This document shows positions 51,437-59,884 of a stretch of 61,975 nt of DNA, piece after piece (positions within the stretch are counted from its first letter, which is position 1; each line of letters begins with the position of its first letter). The translations under genes and the position numbers were made by a program. Origin of the DNA: Chitinophagales bacterium (GTDB lineage: Bacteria > Bacteroidota > Bacteroidia > Chitinophagales > Saprospiraceae). The notes below the pieces were generated by a model. That model saw only the letters and a program-made list of their open reading frames with translations. It did not search any database and was not told the DNA's origin. Location: contig JAAFJT010000015.1 in the NCBI GenBank assembly GCA_013298955.1, positions 1-61,975 on the forward strand. The letters are read 5' to 3'.

Positions 51437-52396
51437 TCATCCGACATTGCCCATCGAAATGAGGTCATCGTATTTCAAACAAATATTAAATCCGCGTTCT
51501 CTAAAATATAATTTGGTCTCTTCGAGGCTTCGATTGCTTGTCGCTAAGACGAAATCGCCGCCCCATGCACCTAAAGATTTAATTTCGCCCCAAAAATCGG
51601 AAAAATACAACTCTTTTGCCCTATCCATCTTCAAAATGCGCGCAATTAACGCTTCATGTTCCCGAATGAGGTAGTCAAAACCGATTAAATCGGTCGCTTT
51701 GGTGAAAAAAAACGTCAAATCCGAAATGCGTCGAACATAATGCGGCGTTTCCGCAGCCGACTGCACCGCCCGATACCGTTGAATCCCTTCCCGAGAATTT
51801 TGTTTCTTATTCAAATAAACAAAATATAAATTTTCTTTAAAGGGTGGGTTAAATGTGCAAGTCCAAATCGAAGGATAATCGCCCATTTTGCGTTGATAAT
51901 ACACAGGCGCGTCCGAACCTGCGCACGCAATGTCGTAGCCCGAGCCGCCCAAAGTCATATCCGACAACACAAAAGGGTCGATTTTGAAATATTGCGCCAA
52001 GCAATAGATTAAAGTCGAACTCGTCCCCAAGCCCCACAAGCGCGGAAAATCCAATAAAGTCGCCAAATGTGTCCCAGATTCAAACAAAAAAGGTTCCTCT
52101 TTGCCCCGCAAGGTGACAATCGCTTTAAAAAATTTACTCAATTGTTGTCCAATTGCCGCGTCTGAAGCGCGTAATAAATTGCCTGTTTCGCACTCATAAA
52201 CCCCGCGAAACCAACAATTATCATCCCAATCATAGCTTTCCCATAAGAATTTGCCCGTATTATCGCGGGCAGGATCGGGGTGAACATAGAAGGCTTGTCC
52301 TGGTTTGGTGGGCAATGCCAACGACAATGCCCCATCTAATACGAAATATTCGCCTGTCAACAACAGTTTGCCGCGTCCAGTGATAAGGGTGCGCAT
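51437..52396 (-). CDS. GYDIA-family GHMP kinase
   Basis: The 319-residue protein has the GHMP N-terminal LITGRGKLLLTGEYFVLDGA, the glycine-rich WGLGTSSTLIYCLAQYF and the namesake GGSGYDIACAGSDAPVYY (about 148-165). This family is seen in Bacteroidota next to HMG-CoA reductase, as here (20 bp apart), and is thought to act in the mevalonate pathway, perhaps as phosphomevalonate or related kinase; the exact step is not settled to my knowledge. Co-transcription with HMG-CoA reductase is likely. Confidence 0.9.
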   Translation of the reverse strand: MRTLITGRGKLLLTGEYFVLDGALSLALPTKPGQAFYVHPDPARDNTGKFLWESYDWDDNCWFRGVYECETGNLLRASDAAIGQQLSKFFKAIVTLRGKEEPFLFESGTHLATLLDFPRLWGLGTSSTLIYCLAQYFKIDPFVLSDMTLGGSGYDIACAGSDAPVYYQRKMGDYPSIWTCTFNPPFKENLYFVYLNKKQNSREGIQRYRAVQSAAETPHYVRRISDLTFFFTKATDLIGFDYLIREHEALIARILKMDRAKELYFSDFWGEIKSLGAWGGDFVLATSNRSLEETKLYFRERGFNICLKYDDLISMGNVG

Positions 52397-52416
52397 ATGG
52401 GAAAGTTGTGTTTGAA

Positions 52417-53685
52417 TTATTTTTTTAAAAATATCCGAACCCCTGAAAAGGATACTGGTTTATCAACAAAATGTTGTAAAGCAGCTTGTATTTCGGGTTC
52501 CGAAGCCTGTAAATGATTCAAAATATTGGTTAAGTGCATTTTCATATGCCCTTTTTGAATCCCTGTCGTCACTAAGGAACGAACTGCGGCGAAATTTTGT
52601 GCCAAACCTGTCGCCGCCACAATGGTCATCAATGTTTTTGCAGTAGGGTTGCCCAACATCGCCAAACTTAATTTTGCCAAAGGATGCAAGGTGGTCAAGC
52701 CGCCTACCGTCCCAAATGCCAAAGGAATTTCTAATTCAAATTTAAACATATTGTTTTTAATTTCGCAATGACTAAGGCTTTTGTACCTGCCCGTCCGCGC
52801 TGCGTGTGCATGTCCACAGGCTTCTGTAGCGCGAAAATCATTGCCCGTTGCCAAAACAACGGCATCAATTCCGTTAAAAATGCCTTTATTATGCGTCACA
52901 GCGCGAAAAGTATCGATTTCGGCAATCCGAATCGCCTTTCTAAACTTTTCCGCTAAGGCTGCGCCGCCCGTTCCAAAACTATCCACAGGACACTCGACCC
53001 ATGCTTTTGCCAAACAATTTGGTGTATAATTCGACAAAATTGCCATGATAATTGTTGGTTCAATCCCTACTTTTTGTTTTAAAAAATGGGTCAAAATGCG
53101 ACCTGTTTCTTCTAAAACCGAATTTATAAAGTTCGCGCCCATCGAATCGCAGGTTTCAAATCGCAATTTTAATTGAAAATAATGCGGTTCGCGGTCCGAA
53201 AAATCTTCCAAATCAATCCCTGTAATCCCACCACCGCGTTTTTGCATATTGGCAGTCAAGGCTTCCGTTTCGTGCAAAATCGTGGTGGTCAATTCGGGCA
53301 ACAAGGTTTTTAACACCCCTACATCGCCCGTATAATTGAAATGCAATTGTCCAATTTTCTCCGTTCCCATGATTTCAACGTGAAAACCGCCCCGCGTTTG
53401 CCAAAATTTCGCCGCCGCCGAAGCTGCCGCAACCACAGAACTTTCTTCAATAACCATTGGAACACAATAAGTTACGCCATTGATTAGAAAATTAGGCGCG
53501 ATTCCATAAGGCAATAAAAAATTAGAAACCGTATTTTCACTGAAACCATCAATGATTTTTTGCAACGCAGGGTCTCGATGCGCCATATCGCAAAAAATTT
53601 GAGCCGCTTGTGCGTCGTTGTGAAAATATTGTTGCACCAACCACTCCAATTTGGCAGTTTTGGTTCGTTTAGAGAAACCTTGCAT
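52417..53685 (-). CDS. HMG-CoA reductase, class II
   Basis: The 422-residue enzyme matches class II (degradative-type) reductases: FLLPYGIAPNFLINGVTYCV, the ESSVVAAASAAAKF acyl-CoA segment, AVVLATGNDFRATEACGHAH (about 270) and EIPLAFGTVGGLTTLHPLAK. In Bacteroidota this class makes mevalonate from HMG-CoA. The ATG at 53685 (MQGFSKRTKTAKLEWL) fits the family start; an ATG at 53721 would overlap the preceding gene by 8 bp. It is the middle gene of a minus-strand run: ABM-domain protein, HMG-CoA reductase, GYDIA kinase. Confidence 0.93.
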   Translation of the reverse strand: MQGFSKRTKTAKLEWLVQQYFHNDAQAAQIFCDMAHRDPALQKIIDGFSENTVSNFLLPYGIAPNFLINGVTYCVPMVIEESSVVAAASAAAKFWQTRGGFHVEIMGTEKIGQLHFNYTGDVGVLKTLLPELTTTILHETEALTANMQKRGGGITGIDLEDFSDREPHYFQLKLRFETCDSMGANFINSVLEETGRILTHFLKQKVGIEPTIIMAILSNYTPNCLAKAWVECPVDSFGTGGAALAEKFRKAIRIAEIDTFRAVTHNKGIFNGIDAVVLATGNDFRATEACGHAHAARTGRYKSLSHCEIKNNMFKFELEIPLAFGTVGGLTTLHPLAKLSLAMLGNPTAKTLMTIVAATGLAQNFAAVRSLVTTGIQKGHMKMHLTNILNHLQASEPEIQAALQHFVDKPVSFSGVRIFLKK

Positions 53686-53713
53686 TTTCAACAAAAAGTT
53701 TTTAAAATAAGAA

Positions 53714-54001
53714 TTAAGCAATCACTTCTACCGTCCAAGCAGCAGGTTTATCTGCAAAAAGCACTTTCGTTTTCGCCCAAGTACGCTTAAATAAATCCGA
53801 TTGACGGTATTTTTCCAAAAAAAGCGCATTTTCCCAATGAGATAATGTAAACAAAACGCTTGATTCCGTCGCAGAACGCCATAATTCAAGGTGCATACAA
53901 CCTTCCGAAGCTCGAATTAAACTTTTTGTTTGATTGAAAATCATTAAAAACCCATCGACTTCCTCGTTTCGGAAAGTCATTTTGACGACTCGTTTGACCA
54001 T
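53714..54001 (-). CDS. Antibiotic biosynthesis monooxygenase (ABM) domain protein
   Basis: The 95-residue dimeric alpha/beta-barrel protein shows MVKRVVKMTFRNEEVDGFLM, SEGCMHLELWRSATESSVLF and a HWENALFLEKYRQSDLFKRT helix, as in YgiN/HmoA-type monooxygenases. Substrates in the family range from quinols to haem, so none is assigned. The gene sits just upstream of HMG-CoA reductase and probably shares its transcript. Confidence 0.85.
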   Translation of the reverse strand: MVKRVVKMTFRNEEVDGFLMIFNQTKSLIRASEGCMHLELWRSATESSVLFTLSHWENALFLEKYRQSDLFKRTWAKTKVLFADKPAAWTVEVIA

Positions 54002-54037
54002 AAATTTAGTTTACACTGCAAAACAACTACAAAATAT

Positions 54038-55477
54038 TTACTTTTTATATTCTTTTGTTATTTTGGCATTTAAAATATTTATAAAAAATTCTTTATCGTA
54101 TATGTATATAATTGATTCGATTTCAGCCTTTAATTTGGCAAATTCTGCTTTTTCATAAGGCTTCACATGCAATATTTTTTTTAAGTATTTAATGAAATTT
54201 TCATAATTCTCTCGCGGATATCCAATATCGCTGTGCCGCAACAAATACATTTTAGTACTTTCCAACATGGATTCTAATAAACTTGTTTCACTATTTTGAT
54301 AATAAATTTCTATCAATAAACAACGGGCATCCATATTAAAAGTCGGTTCATTAAATTTTAGCGGCAGCAAAATGTGCAATGCTGCATCATAATTTCCTTG
54401 TCGATAATGCCACACTGCCCGATAATAGTCGTACCAATGATTGGGGTCATTTTTAGGCAAAAAATCTTTATATTGGTTCAAAAACTGCTCTGCCCAAGCA
54501 AATTCGCGCACTTTTATCGCCATTATAGCAATATTTCGATATGAAACAGCCGATAAAACGCCATTTTCTAATAAAGCTTCATTGGCTAAACCTGTTTTGT
54601 ACAAGCTAAAAACTTCGTGATAAAACTGTTCATCCCGCATATTCACCCGCCGAATGCAATAATTAATAGCTGAAAGATACAAAACCCGCAATTCTAACTG
54701 CGTAAATAAAGTGGCTTGATTTTCTAAAATCTGCTTCAATCGCCTAAAACTTTCCTCCGCCCCTATTTCCAAAGTATCATCAAAACAGTGATAAACGTAG
54801 TATTGTGCCGCCACCGCAGGTAACTCATGATAAGGCATAGATTCGCTCAAAACCGCTTTCAACAAAGGTTGATGATACGAATAAGTATGGTCTGCAACGC
54901 GCAAATGCGACTGAATCGCGCTTGCATGCCGCAACGTTTCTGCCAAATAATACGCATCTAAGGCATCCGAAAGCGGTTGCAAAGGTAAAGGATTTAAACG
55001 TTTTCCCCGCGATAACACCCGATATTCAGCCAATAAAATATCATATTCCGCCCGATGAAACGCCGCATTGCGCAAGGTTGACTTTTGAAGGGTTGCTTTG
55101 GTAGCCTCCAATTCTTTTTGTGCAAAGCGATGTAAACCTCTATTGTCCAATGCTTTATGTAGTAACAAACGATTCATTATCACTTCTTTTTCTAATTCAT
55201 CTTGAATCAAGTAGCTGCGAATCGTTTGCAATAAAAAAGACATGGCATAATCCATTGGTGCCGATTGATACGTCTTATCGGTTGGAAAAAGTACTTTAAA
55301 AGCCAAAGATTTGTCTAAAAAAGGTTCTGTCGCATCCAAATATTTGTTGATGTAATCATACAAAGCAACAACTTCCTCCCGACGATTGAAATACGGAGAA
55401 CGAACAAATTGTTTTAAAGCGCGTCTATCTGATTTGGTCAATTTTTTGAAAATATGGATTAAATCCGATTTTATCAT
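54038..55477 (-). CDS. Large helical hypothetical protein
   Basis: The 479-residue protein is almost wholly helical (LIHIFKKLTKSDRRALKQFV at the start, then repeated 30-40-residue helix pairs such as MAIKVREFAWAEQFLNQYKD and YDYYRAVWHYRQGNYDAALH). The middle looks like degenerate TPR repeats. It has no signal peptide or membrane helix. I recognise the type as a Saprospiraceae-like hypothetical but know no function. It may be a scaffold. It lies at the upstream end of the minus-strand run, with an 883-bp non-coding stretch before it. Confidence 0.7.
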   Translation of the reverse strand: MIKSDLIHIFKKLTKSDRRALKQFVRSPYFNRREEVVALYDYINKYLDATEPFLDKSLAFKVLFPTDKTYQSAPMDYAMSFLLQTIRSYLIQDELEKEVIMNRLLLHKALDNRGLHRFAQKELEATKATLQKSTLRNAAFHRAEYDILLAEYRVLSRGKRLNPLPLQPLSDALDAYYLAETLRHASAIQSHLRVADHTYSYHQPLLKAVLSESMPYHELPAVAAQYYVYHCFDDTLEIGAEESFRRLKQILENQATLFTQLELRVLYLSAINYCIRRVNMRDEQFYHEVFSLYKTGLANEALLENGVLSAVSYRNIAIMAIKVREFAWAEQFLNQYKDFLPKNDPNHWYDYYRAVWHYRQGNYDAALHILLPLKFNEPTFNMDARCLLIEIYYQNSETSLLESMLESTKMYLLRHSDIGYPRENYENFIKYLKKILHVKPYEKAEFAKLKAEIESIIYIYDKEFFINILNAKITKEYKK

Positions 55478-55899
55478 TTATCAAATATTTGATTTTTTTA
55501 GCTGAAAATTGGACGGTTAATTTAGAGCAAAAGTAGTTTAATTTGTTGATAATCAATTTGTTTTTAAATATTTTTTTTGAAAACAAATTAAATTTGTAAT
55601 TTAGCGTTACGCAATATCAGTGTAGCTTTGCTGTTGTAATACCAGTTTTTATTTCAAACGAATGTTTCTACCTATAAAACATTTAAGTAATAACTTCTAA
55701 TAAATTTGTTTTTATCCGCCCGACATCTAAACATAAAATTATAATTACTTGGCATCTTTTTTTTAAGAGATTTAGAATCAACCTTTTGTGCAATGTTCAA
55801 CCACGTTGCCTTAATGTTTATGTTATTGTAGCATCAACCTTCAAAACAAGTCATCGCAAGCATTTTAGGAGTGCAGTAGCCCCAAAAAACCTTTTACAA
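55478..55899. other. Non-coding AT-rich stretch upstream of the 6S-like RNA
   Basis: Holds a TTTGTTGATAATCAATTTG palindrome at about 55536-55555 and no coding frame or recognisable RNA. No good TAnnTTTG box was found for the RNA that follows. Confidence 0.5.
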
Positions 55900-56000
55900 C
55901 CTTCAAAACATTAAAAATATATAACACTTACGGATTCGTTGCCCTAAGTTGAGGCGTGGCTGCTTGGCTTAGGCAACGAACCTCCCGTAAGGTTTTAAGG
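55900..56000 (+). ncRNA. Structured small RNA, 6S-like candidate
   Basis: About 100 nt fold into one long interrupted rod. P1 is CCTTCAAAAC with GTTTTAAGG (one bulge). An asymmetric 16-nt bubble of ATTAAAAATATATAAC lies on the 5' side only. P2 is CTTACGG with CCGTAAG, and P3 is TTCGTTGCCCTAAG with CTTAGGCAACGAA, capped by a G-rich loop. A long rod with a central AT-rich bubble mimicking melted promoter DNA is the hallmark of 6S RNA, which sequesters RNA polymerase; the size recalls the Flavobacteria-type 6S motif. A strong terminator lies at 56036. The identity is inferred. Confidence 0.5.
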
Positions 56001-56035
56001 AATCAATTGTTTATTTTTTAAGTTTTAATCGGTCA

Positions 56036-56081
56036 CGCCGCAAATCATCGCATTCATTGTATGATTGGCGGCGTTTTTTTT
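56036..56081 (+). terminator. Strong Rho-independent terminator
   Basis: CGCCGCAAATCAT and ATGATTGGCGGCG form a 13-position stem with one mismatch, followed by eight T residues. It would end the candidate 6S-like transcript at about 180 nt if that began near 55900. Confidence 0.85.
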
Positions 56082-56204
56082 TATTTTGGAAAACTTTTTG
56101 GATATGTTTTGAAAACCGACTACATTTAAGCCATTTTTCGGCAATTGCAAATTATGTAGTACATAAAACCCTAACTCGCGCCATGAGAGAGGGGGATAGC
56201 GCGG

Positions 56205-56254
56205 GCAATTTTTTTTAAATGATTTTTTTGCAAAAAATCATTTAAAAAAATTGC
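56205..56254. repeat. 50-bp AT-rich palindrome
   Basis: GCAATTTTTTTTAAATGATT is mirrored by AATCATTTAAAAAAATTGC around a TTTTTGCAAAAA centre. It lies in the gap before the gene at 56361 and carries no gene. Confidence 0.75.
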
Positions 56255-56360
56255 ACACGCTGGAAAGTCTTTTTTTCTTGTATTTAAAAAAAAAGATTTT
56301 TTAAAATGTTGCTTCTGCTGGATGTCTTTCTTTTGTTTAAAAAACTTATTACATCATTTT

Positions 56361-56897
56361 ATGATACAATCAACTGCCCTTTTGACTGAAATCAAGGCAA
56401 AATTGGAACAAAATCGACTTTTTTTTGCAGAACCAGAAATTTATAATCAAAAAAGTTTGGTCGGTTACGATAAGCAATTTCGGTTACAATGGTTTGCTAC
56501 TCAATTAAATACGTTTATTGCGGTGACTGCTTTTGATGACGAAGAGTTGGTTACAGAATTTTTAGTGCGGGAATATGCGGATGAAGTTTACAATTACGCG
56601 TTGTTGAATAATCGTGGTTGGAAGCCCGGTTTTCAGTCGGGGGTGGTGGCGATTCCAGTCGTCATTGTCAAAAAAGCGGCAATTGATGCGCGTGTTTTTT
56701 GTCAAAAACCTCGAAAAGCGAAAAAATGGGGCGGTTTTATGATGCCTATTGTCATTGAACGCATTTCGGGGGATGTGTTTTATGTTCAGGAACGCCCATT
56801 TGTGGGTCGATTGTATTACACTTATTTGAAAAAAATAATGGATGTGATGATTGTTGAATCTGTTGGATTGGCGTTTGAAAAATTTAGAAAAAAATAA
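56361..56897 (+). CDS. Hypothetical protein, 178 residues
   Basis: Unrecognised soluble alpha/beta protein. Notable segments are LVGYDKQFRLQWFATQLNTF (about 37-56), VTEFLVREYADEVYNYALLN and WKPGFQSGVVAIPVVIVKKA, followed by a basic QKPRKAKKWGG loop. A similar layout occurs in small uncharacterised proteins of diverse bacteria; I know no function. The ATG at 56361 is chosen because the 13 residues from an upstream ATG are poorly coding. It precedes the exonuclease gene by 46 bp in the same direction. Confidence 0.65.
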   Translation: MIQSTALLTEIKAKLEQNRLFFAEPEIYNQKSLVGYDKQFRLQWFATQLNTFIAVTAFDDEELVTEFLVREYADEVYNYALLNNRGWKPGFQSGVVAIPVVIVKKAAIDARVFCQKPRKAKKWGGFMMPIVIERISGDVFYVQERPFVGRLYYTYLKKIMDVMIVESVGLAFEKFRKK

Positions 56898-56943
56898 TCA
56901 AAATCAATAAATTATAGATGATTATTTAAATTAATTTAAAAAA

Positions 56944-57489
56944 ATGATTTACATTATAGTAGATTTAGAAGCAACTTGTTGGGAAGGAAAAGCCTTAGCT
57001 CCCAATGAAATTATCGAAATTGGGGCGGTTTGCGTCGATGATAGCAATCGGATTTTAGGCGAATTTGATGTCATGGTACGCCCTTCGATTTGTCCGATTT
57101 TGTCTGAATTTTGTACTCAATTGACTTCAATTACGCAGGCAGATGTGGAAAATGCACCGCATTTCCCTAAAGCATTACAACAATTTCAAGATTGGATTGC
57201 GCAGTTTGAAGACTCGTATTGGCTCTGTTCTTGGGGTTTTTATGACAAAAAACAGTTTAAACAAGATTGTATTTTGCATGGTTTGGACACGGATTGGCTG
57301 AAAAATCATATGAGTATAAAGCATCAGCATCCTAAAATTTCGGATGGGATTACGGCGCGTCCTTTGGGCATGCAGGGTGCGTTGAAATTGGAAGGGTTTA
57401 AATTGGATGGAACACATCATCGCGGCATTGACGATGCCCGCAATATGACTAAGATTTTTAGGAAATATTATGGAAAATGGCAATTTTAA
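56944..57489 (+). CDS. DEDDh 3'-5' exonuclease, ERI-1-like
   Basis: The 181-residue protein has the first exonuclease motif IVDLEATCWEGK (Asp7, Glu9), the second in LCSWGFYDKKQFKQD and the third in HHRGIDDARNMTKIF, with the conserved His and Asp of the DEDDh family. The spacing and ATCWEG wording resemble KapD/ERI-1-like RNases, which trim RNA 3' ends. It is probably cytoplasmic. It lies 46 bp downstream of an unknown gene and just before a decayed ATPase gene, at the edge of the accessory-looking segment. Confidence 0.87.
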   Translation: MIYIIVDLEATCWEGKALAPNEIIEIGAVCVDDSNRILGEFDVMVRPSICPILSEFCTQLTSITQADVENAPHFPKALQQFQDWIAQFEDSYWLCSWGFYDKKQFKQDCILHGLDTDWLKNHMSIKHQHPKISDGITARPLGMQGALKLEGFKLDGTHHRGIDDARNMTKIFRKYYGKWQF

Positions 57490-57603
57490 GGATAGCAATA
57501 TCAATCTTAGATTTTTGTCTTAAAATATTTGAAAAAGAAGACTTTGCCCTATACCTTTGATTCAAAATGAATCCTTTATAACCTTTGACTAAAATCTTCT
57601 GCA

Positions 57604-58343
57604 ATGAGAATCAAAAATTTAAAAATTAAAAATATAGGTCCGTTCAAATCTGCCGAATTAAATTTCATCGAAAACGACGAGGAATTACAAAATCCACCTG
57701 TTATCATCATCACGGGCGAAAATGGGAGTGGGAAAACGATTCTTTTAGATGCGATTCGAGCATTATTTATAGGGCATTCTGCTAACATTGAGCGAGAAAT
57801 AGCCTCTGCATCTGCGTTTTCAATTGTATCGGATATTGTGTTACATGGTAAAAATATTCACTTTGCGTCCAGTCACAAGACAAGCATCGGCAACCGTTTT
57901 GACACGAATCAAGGCAATATCAACGCATTATTTCAAAAAACATTTGGCTCTAACCTTAAACCAGATTTTATATTTGATTATTGGACTTCCAAATTATCAA
58001 GCGATATACGAGTTTGTTGCGTCAAGTTTATGCGATTTGCGTCAGCAATAACATTCCGATAGAGCAGTATGCCTCCATTCAAGGCGTATTATTGATTGAT
58101 GAAGCCGAAAATCATTTACATCCCAAGTGGCAAAAGGTTTTTTTGCAACATATTTTGAAATTGTTTCCTAAATTGCAAATCATCGTTACCACACATTCGC
58201 CATTCATTGTTGCTTCGGTCGAAAATGCAAAAGTTTTTGTCTGCAAAAGCCAATTAACGCATTCGGTGGTGGAAGAAGAAACCGAAATGTTTGCAAATCA
58301 ACCGATTGAAGAAATAATGAATCCTTTGTTTGAAACACATTGA
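57604..58343 (+). pseudogene. Decayed AAA/ABC-type ATPase gene
   Basis: The N-terminal piece (57604-about 57995) has IGPFKSAELNF and Walker A IITGENGSGKTILLDAI (Lys44). The reading frame then shifts, and the C-terminal piece (about 57981-58343) carries QGVLLIDEAENHLHPKWQ (Walker B) and VTTHSPFIVASVENAKVF (switch His). Such predicted ATPases (COG3950-like, also found in defence loci) are normally 400 residues or more; the helical insert between Walker A and the signature motif is largely missing here. A deletion plus frameshift best explains this. Two co-expressed fragments are possible but unlikely. Confidence 0.75.
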
Positions 58344-58378
58344 TTGATTCAAACAATTGTTTATCCATATACCATGTA

Positions 58379-58400
58379 GATACGCACGGACGTGCGTATC
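58379..58400. repeat. 22-bp palindrome after the ATPase remnant
   Basis: GATACGCACG GA CGTGCGTATC, a perfect GC-richer hairpin in AT-rich sequence. No T-run follows. Confidence 0.8.
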
Positions 58401-58559
58401 CATACCGAAACCATTGATTCTCAAAATTTTAGCGAATACTACGTTCCTCTTTTGAAACATCCCAAAAAAAATCATTTTTTTGAAATTTAGATGTATTTAA
58501 ACATATTGATAATCCTTATTCATTGATGTTCAAAGTATTACTCGAAAAAATGGTTTTTG

Positions 58560-58769
58560 AACGGTTTTACATCCTTAATGATGTGATTTGGTTCAATAAT
58601 GAACCAAATCACATCATTAACGATACAAAATGATTCATTAATGAACGGTTTGACATCATTAATGATGTGTTTTGGTTCATTAAGGAACGGTTTTGCATCA
58701 ATAATGATGTGTTTTAGTTCATTAATGAACGGTTTGACATCATTGATGATATGTTTTGGTTCATTAATG
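58560..58769. repeat. Array of five exact 42-bp units, each with two palindromes
   Basis: The start of each unit (AACGG or AACC) falls at 58560, 58602, 58644, 58686 and 58728, an exact 42-bp period, with a last partial AAC at 58770. A typical unit contains ACATCATTAATGATGT and GTTCATTAATGAAC, two palindromes centred on ATTAAT. The first copies also pair across unit borders (AATGATGTGATTTGGTTCA with its inverse). Because 42 is a multiple of three, a frame at 58599-58784 reads as a 14-residue repeat (SLMNGLTSLMMCFG), probably incidental. It lies 16 bp from the stop of the convergent DUF2158-like gene. The rest of 58344-58785 is empty. Confidence 0.92.
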
Positions 58770-58785
58770 AACTCCTGTTCTTGAA

Positions 58786-59259
58786 TTATGAATTAATCAA
58801 ACACAAACTTGTGCTGGGAATCCATATTTCTGAAAATTTATTCAGATTTAGATTATAATAGAGGCATTTAGCCATCTCATTGGCTTTCTTAGAAGTTTGT
58901 AGCGCAATAATGACCATTGCTGGCGGTTGATATATTGTTGGTTCTTGTGTTACAAAACCATTTTTTTTACTTTCGGTCATTTCAAATTTACAGGTAGTCA
59001 ATTTAACTTGTTGTCCAACTTGTAAGGCATTATTATCTGCTGGATGTTTTAGTTGAAGTACCTCTTCCAATAAAAAAGCTTCTTTAAATTCCCAACTTTT
59101 TTGACCAACAAACCACCGACACCGATATTTGAATTGTTTTTTTTCTTTTTCCGAATTCAACTCGATGCCTTCAATAACAAGATGAGGCGTTTGCTCACTC
59201 AACACAAATCTGACAATATCTCCTATTTTAAATAGCGTATTTGAATTTTTATCATCCAT
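58786..59259 (-). CDS. DUF2158/YodC-like protein, duplicated domain
   Basis: The 157-residue protein has an N-terminal half (FKIGDIVRFVLSEQTPHLVI, YRCRWFVGQKSWEFKEAF) like the small YodC/DUF2158 beta-barrel, in which a GDxV strand is followed by a CxWF strand. The C-terminal half (LQVGQQVKLTTCKFEMTES, PPAMVIIALQTSK, AKCLYYNLNLNKFSEIWI) looks like a second, diverged copy. The function of the family is unknown. It is transcribed towards the 42-bp array and divergent from the reverse transcriptase. A TACCTTTG box on the minus strand (CAAAGGTA at 59478-59485) may be its promoter, giving a leader of about 210 nt. Confidence 0.6.
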   Translation of the reverse strand: MDDKNSNTLFKIGDIVRFVLSEQTPHLVIEGIELNSEKEKKQFKYRCRWFVGQKSWEFKEAFLLEEVLQLKHPADNNALQVGQQVKLTTCKFEMTESKKNGFVTQEPTIYQPPAMVIIALQTSKKANEMAKCLYYNLNLNKFSEIWIPSTSLCLINS

Positions 59260-59610
59260 ATTTCAAAGAATTTATTACATTTGTGACTCATAGTAATGGC
59301 TACTATTTTTTGGACTTATTTGAGCATTTGGTATAGGTGCAAACTTACTAATCATGTAGGTGATTAGGTTGAATATTGTTTAATAAGGTAAAGAAATTAT
59401 TTTCGTTGCTCCAAAGTTCCATTTCGCTATGTTGCCTCGCGCAAGCGTGCATTTAATAGAGAAATAGATTCGAGCTGCAAAGGTAATAAATCTTTCTGAT
59501 AGTTTGAACATTTTCATAACTAAATTGTAAAGGCGTTGATACCTAACCCATAGATGCTATTTTGAATTTTTGAGGAATCGTTTAATTTGAAAAGAATGTA
59601 TCTTGATTTA

Positions 59611-59810
59611 GTTATCGCGTCATGCGGAATTCGAGTATTCGGATAACACCTTAACAACTTCGGTTGTGTACGCTCCAATGATATTAGGAACAAATGATTT
59701 GTAAATAGATACTTATCTTATAACACATCATCTGATTTTAGTAAATCGTATTAAGCGATAGTCCTGCCGCTAGAAAGTAGGAAACAATTACTACCTTAGA
59801 TAGTGGTAGC
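59611..59810 (+). ncRNA. Structured non-coding region upstream of the reverse transcriptase
   Basis: The 625-bp gap 59260-59884 has no coding frame but shows RNA-like structure. GTTATC (59611) pairs with GATAAC (59642-59647), enclosing GAAT/ATTC. Then ACAAC-TTCG-GTTGT (59654-59667) is a UUCG-capped hairpin, and CTACC/GGTAG (59791-59809) forms another. TATCTTG at 59599, close to the -7 consensus, would place a start near 59611. Several antiphage reverse transcriptases use an adjacent template RNA, so this is a candidate. The ends are approximate, and a TTAATTGATAATCAATTAA palindrome at 59839-59857 lies just before the gene. Confidence 0.4.
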
Positions 59811-59884
59811 CGTATTTGACGGATGTTTTGAAAGCCTAATTAATTGATAATCAATTAATAAAGTCTATAAACCGTTACAAAAAT

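Noticed and set aside
58599-58784. Small protein with 14-residue repeats
   Set aside because: It is explained by the 42-bp palindromic array; there is no promoter or plausible fold. It is kept only as a remark under the array.
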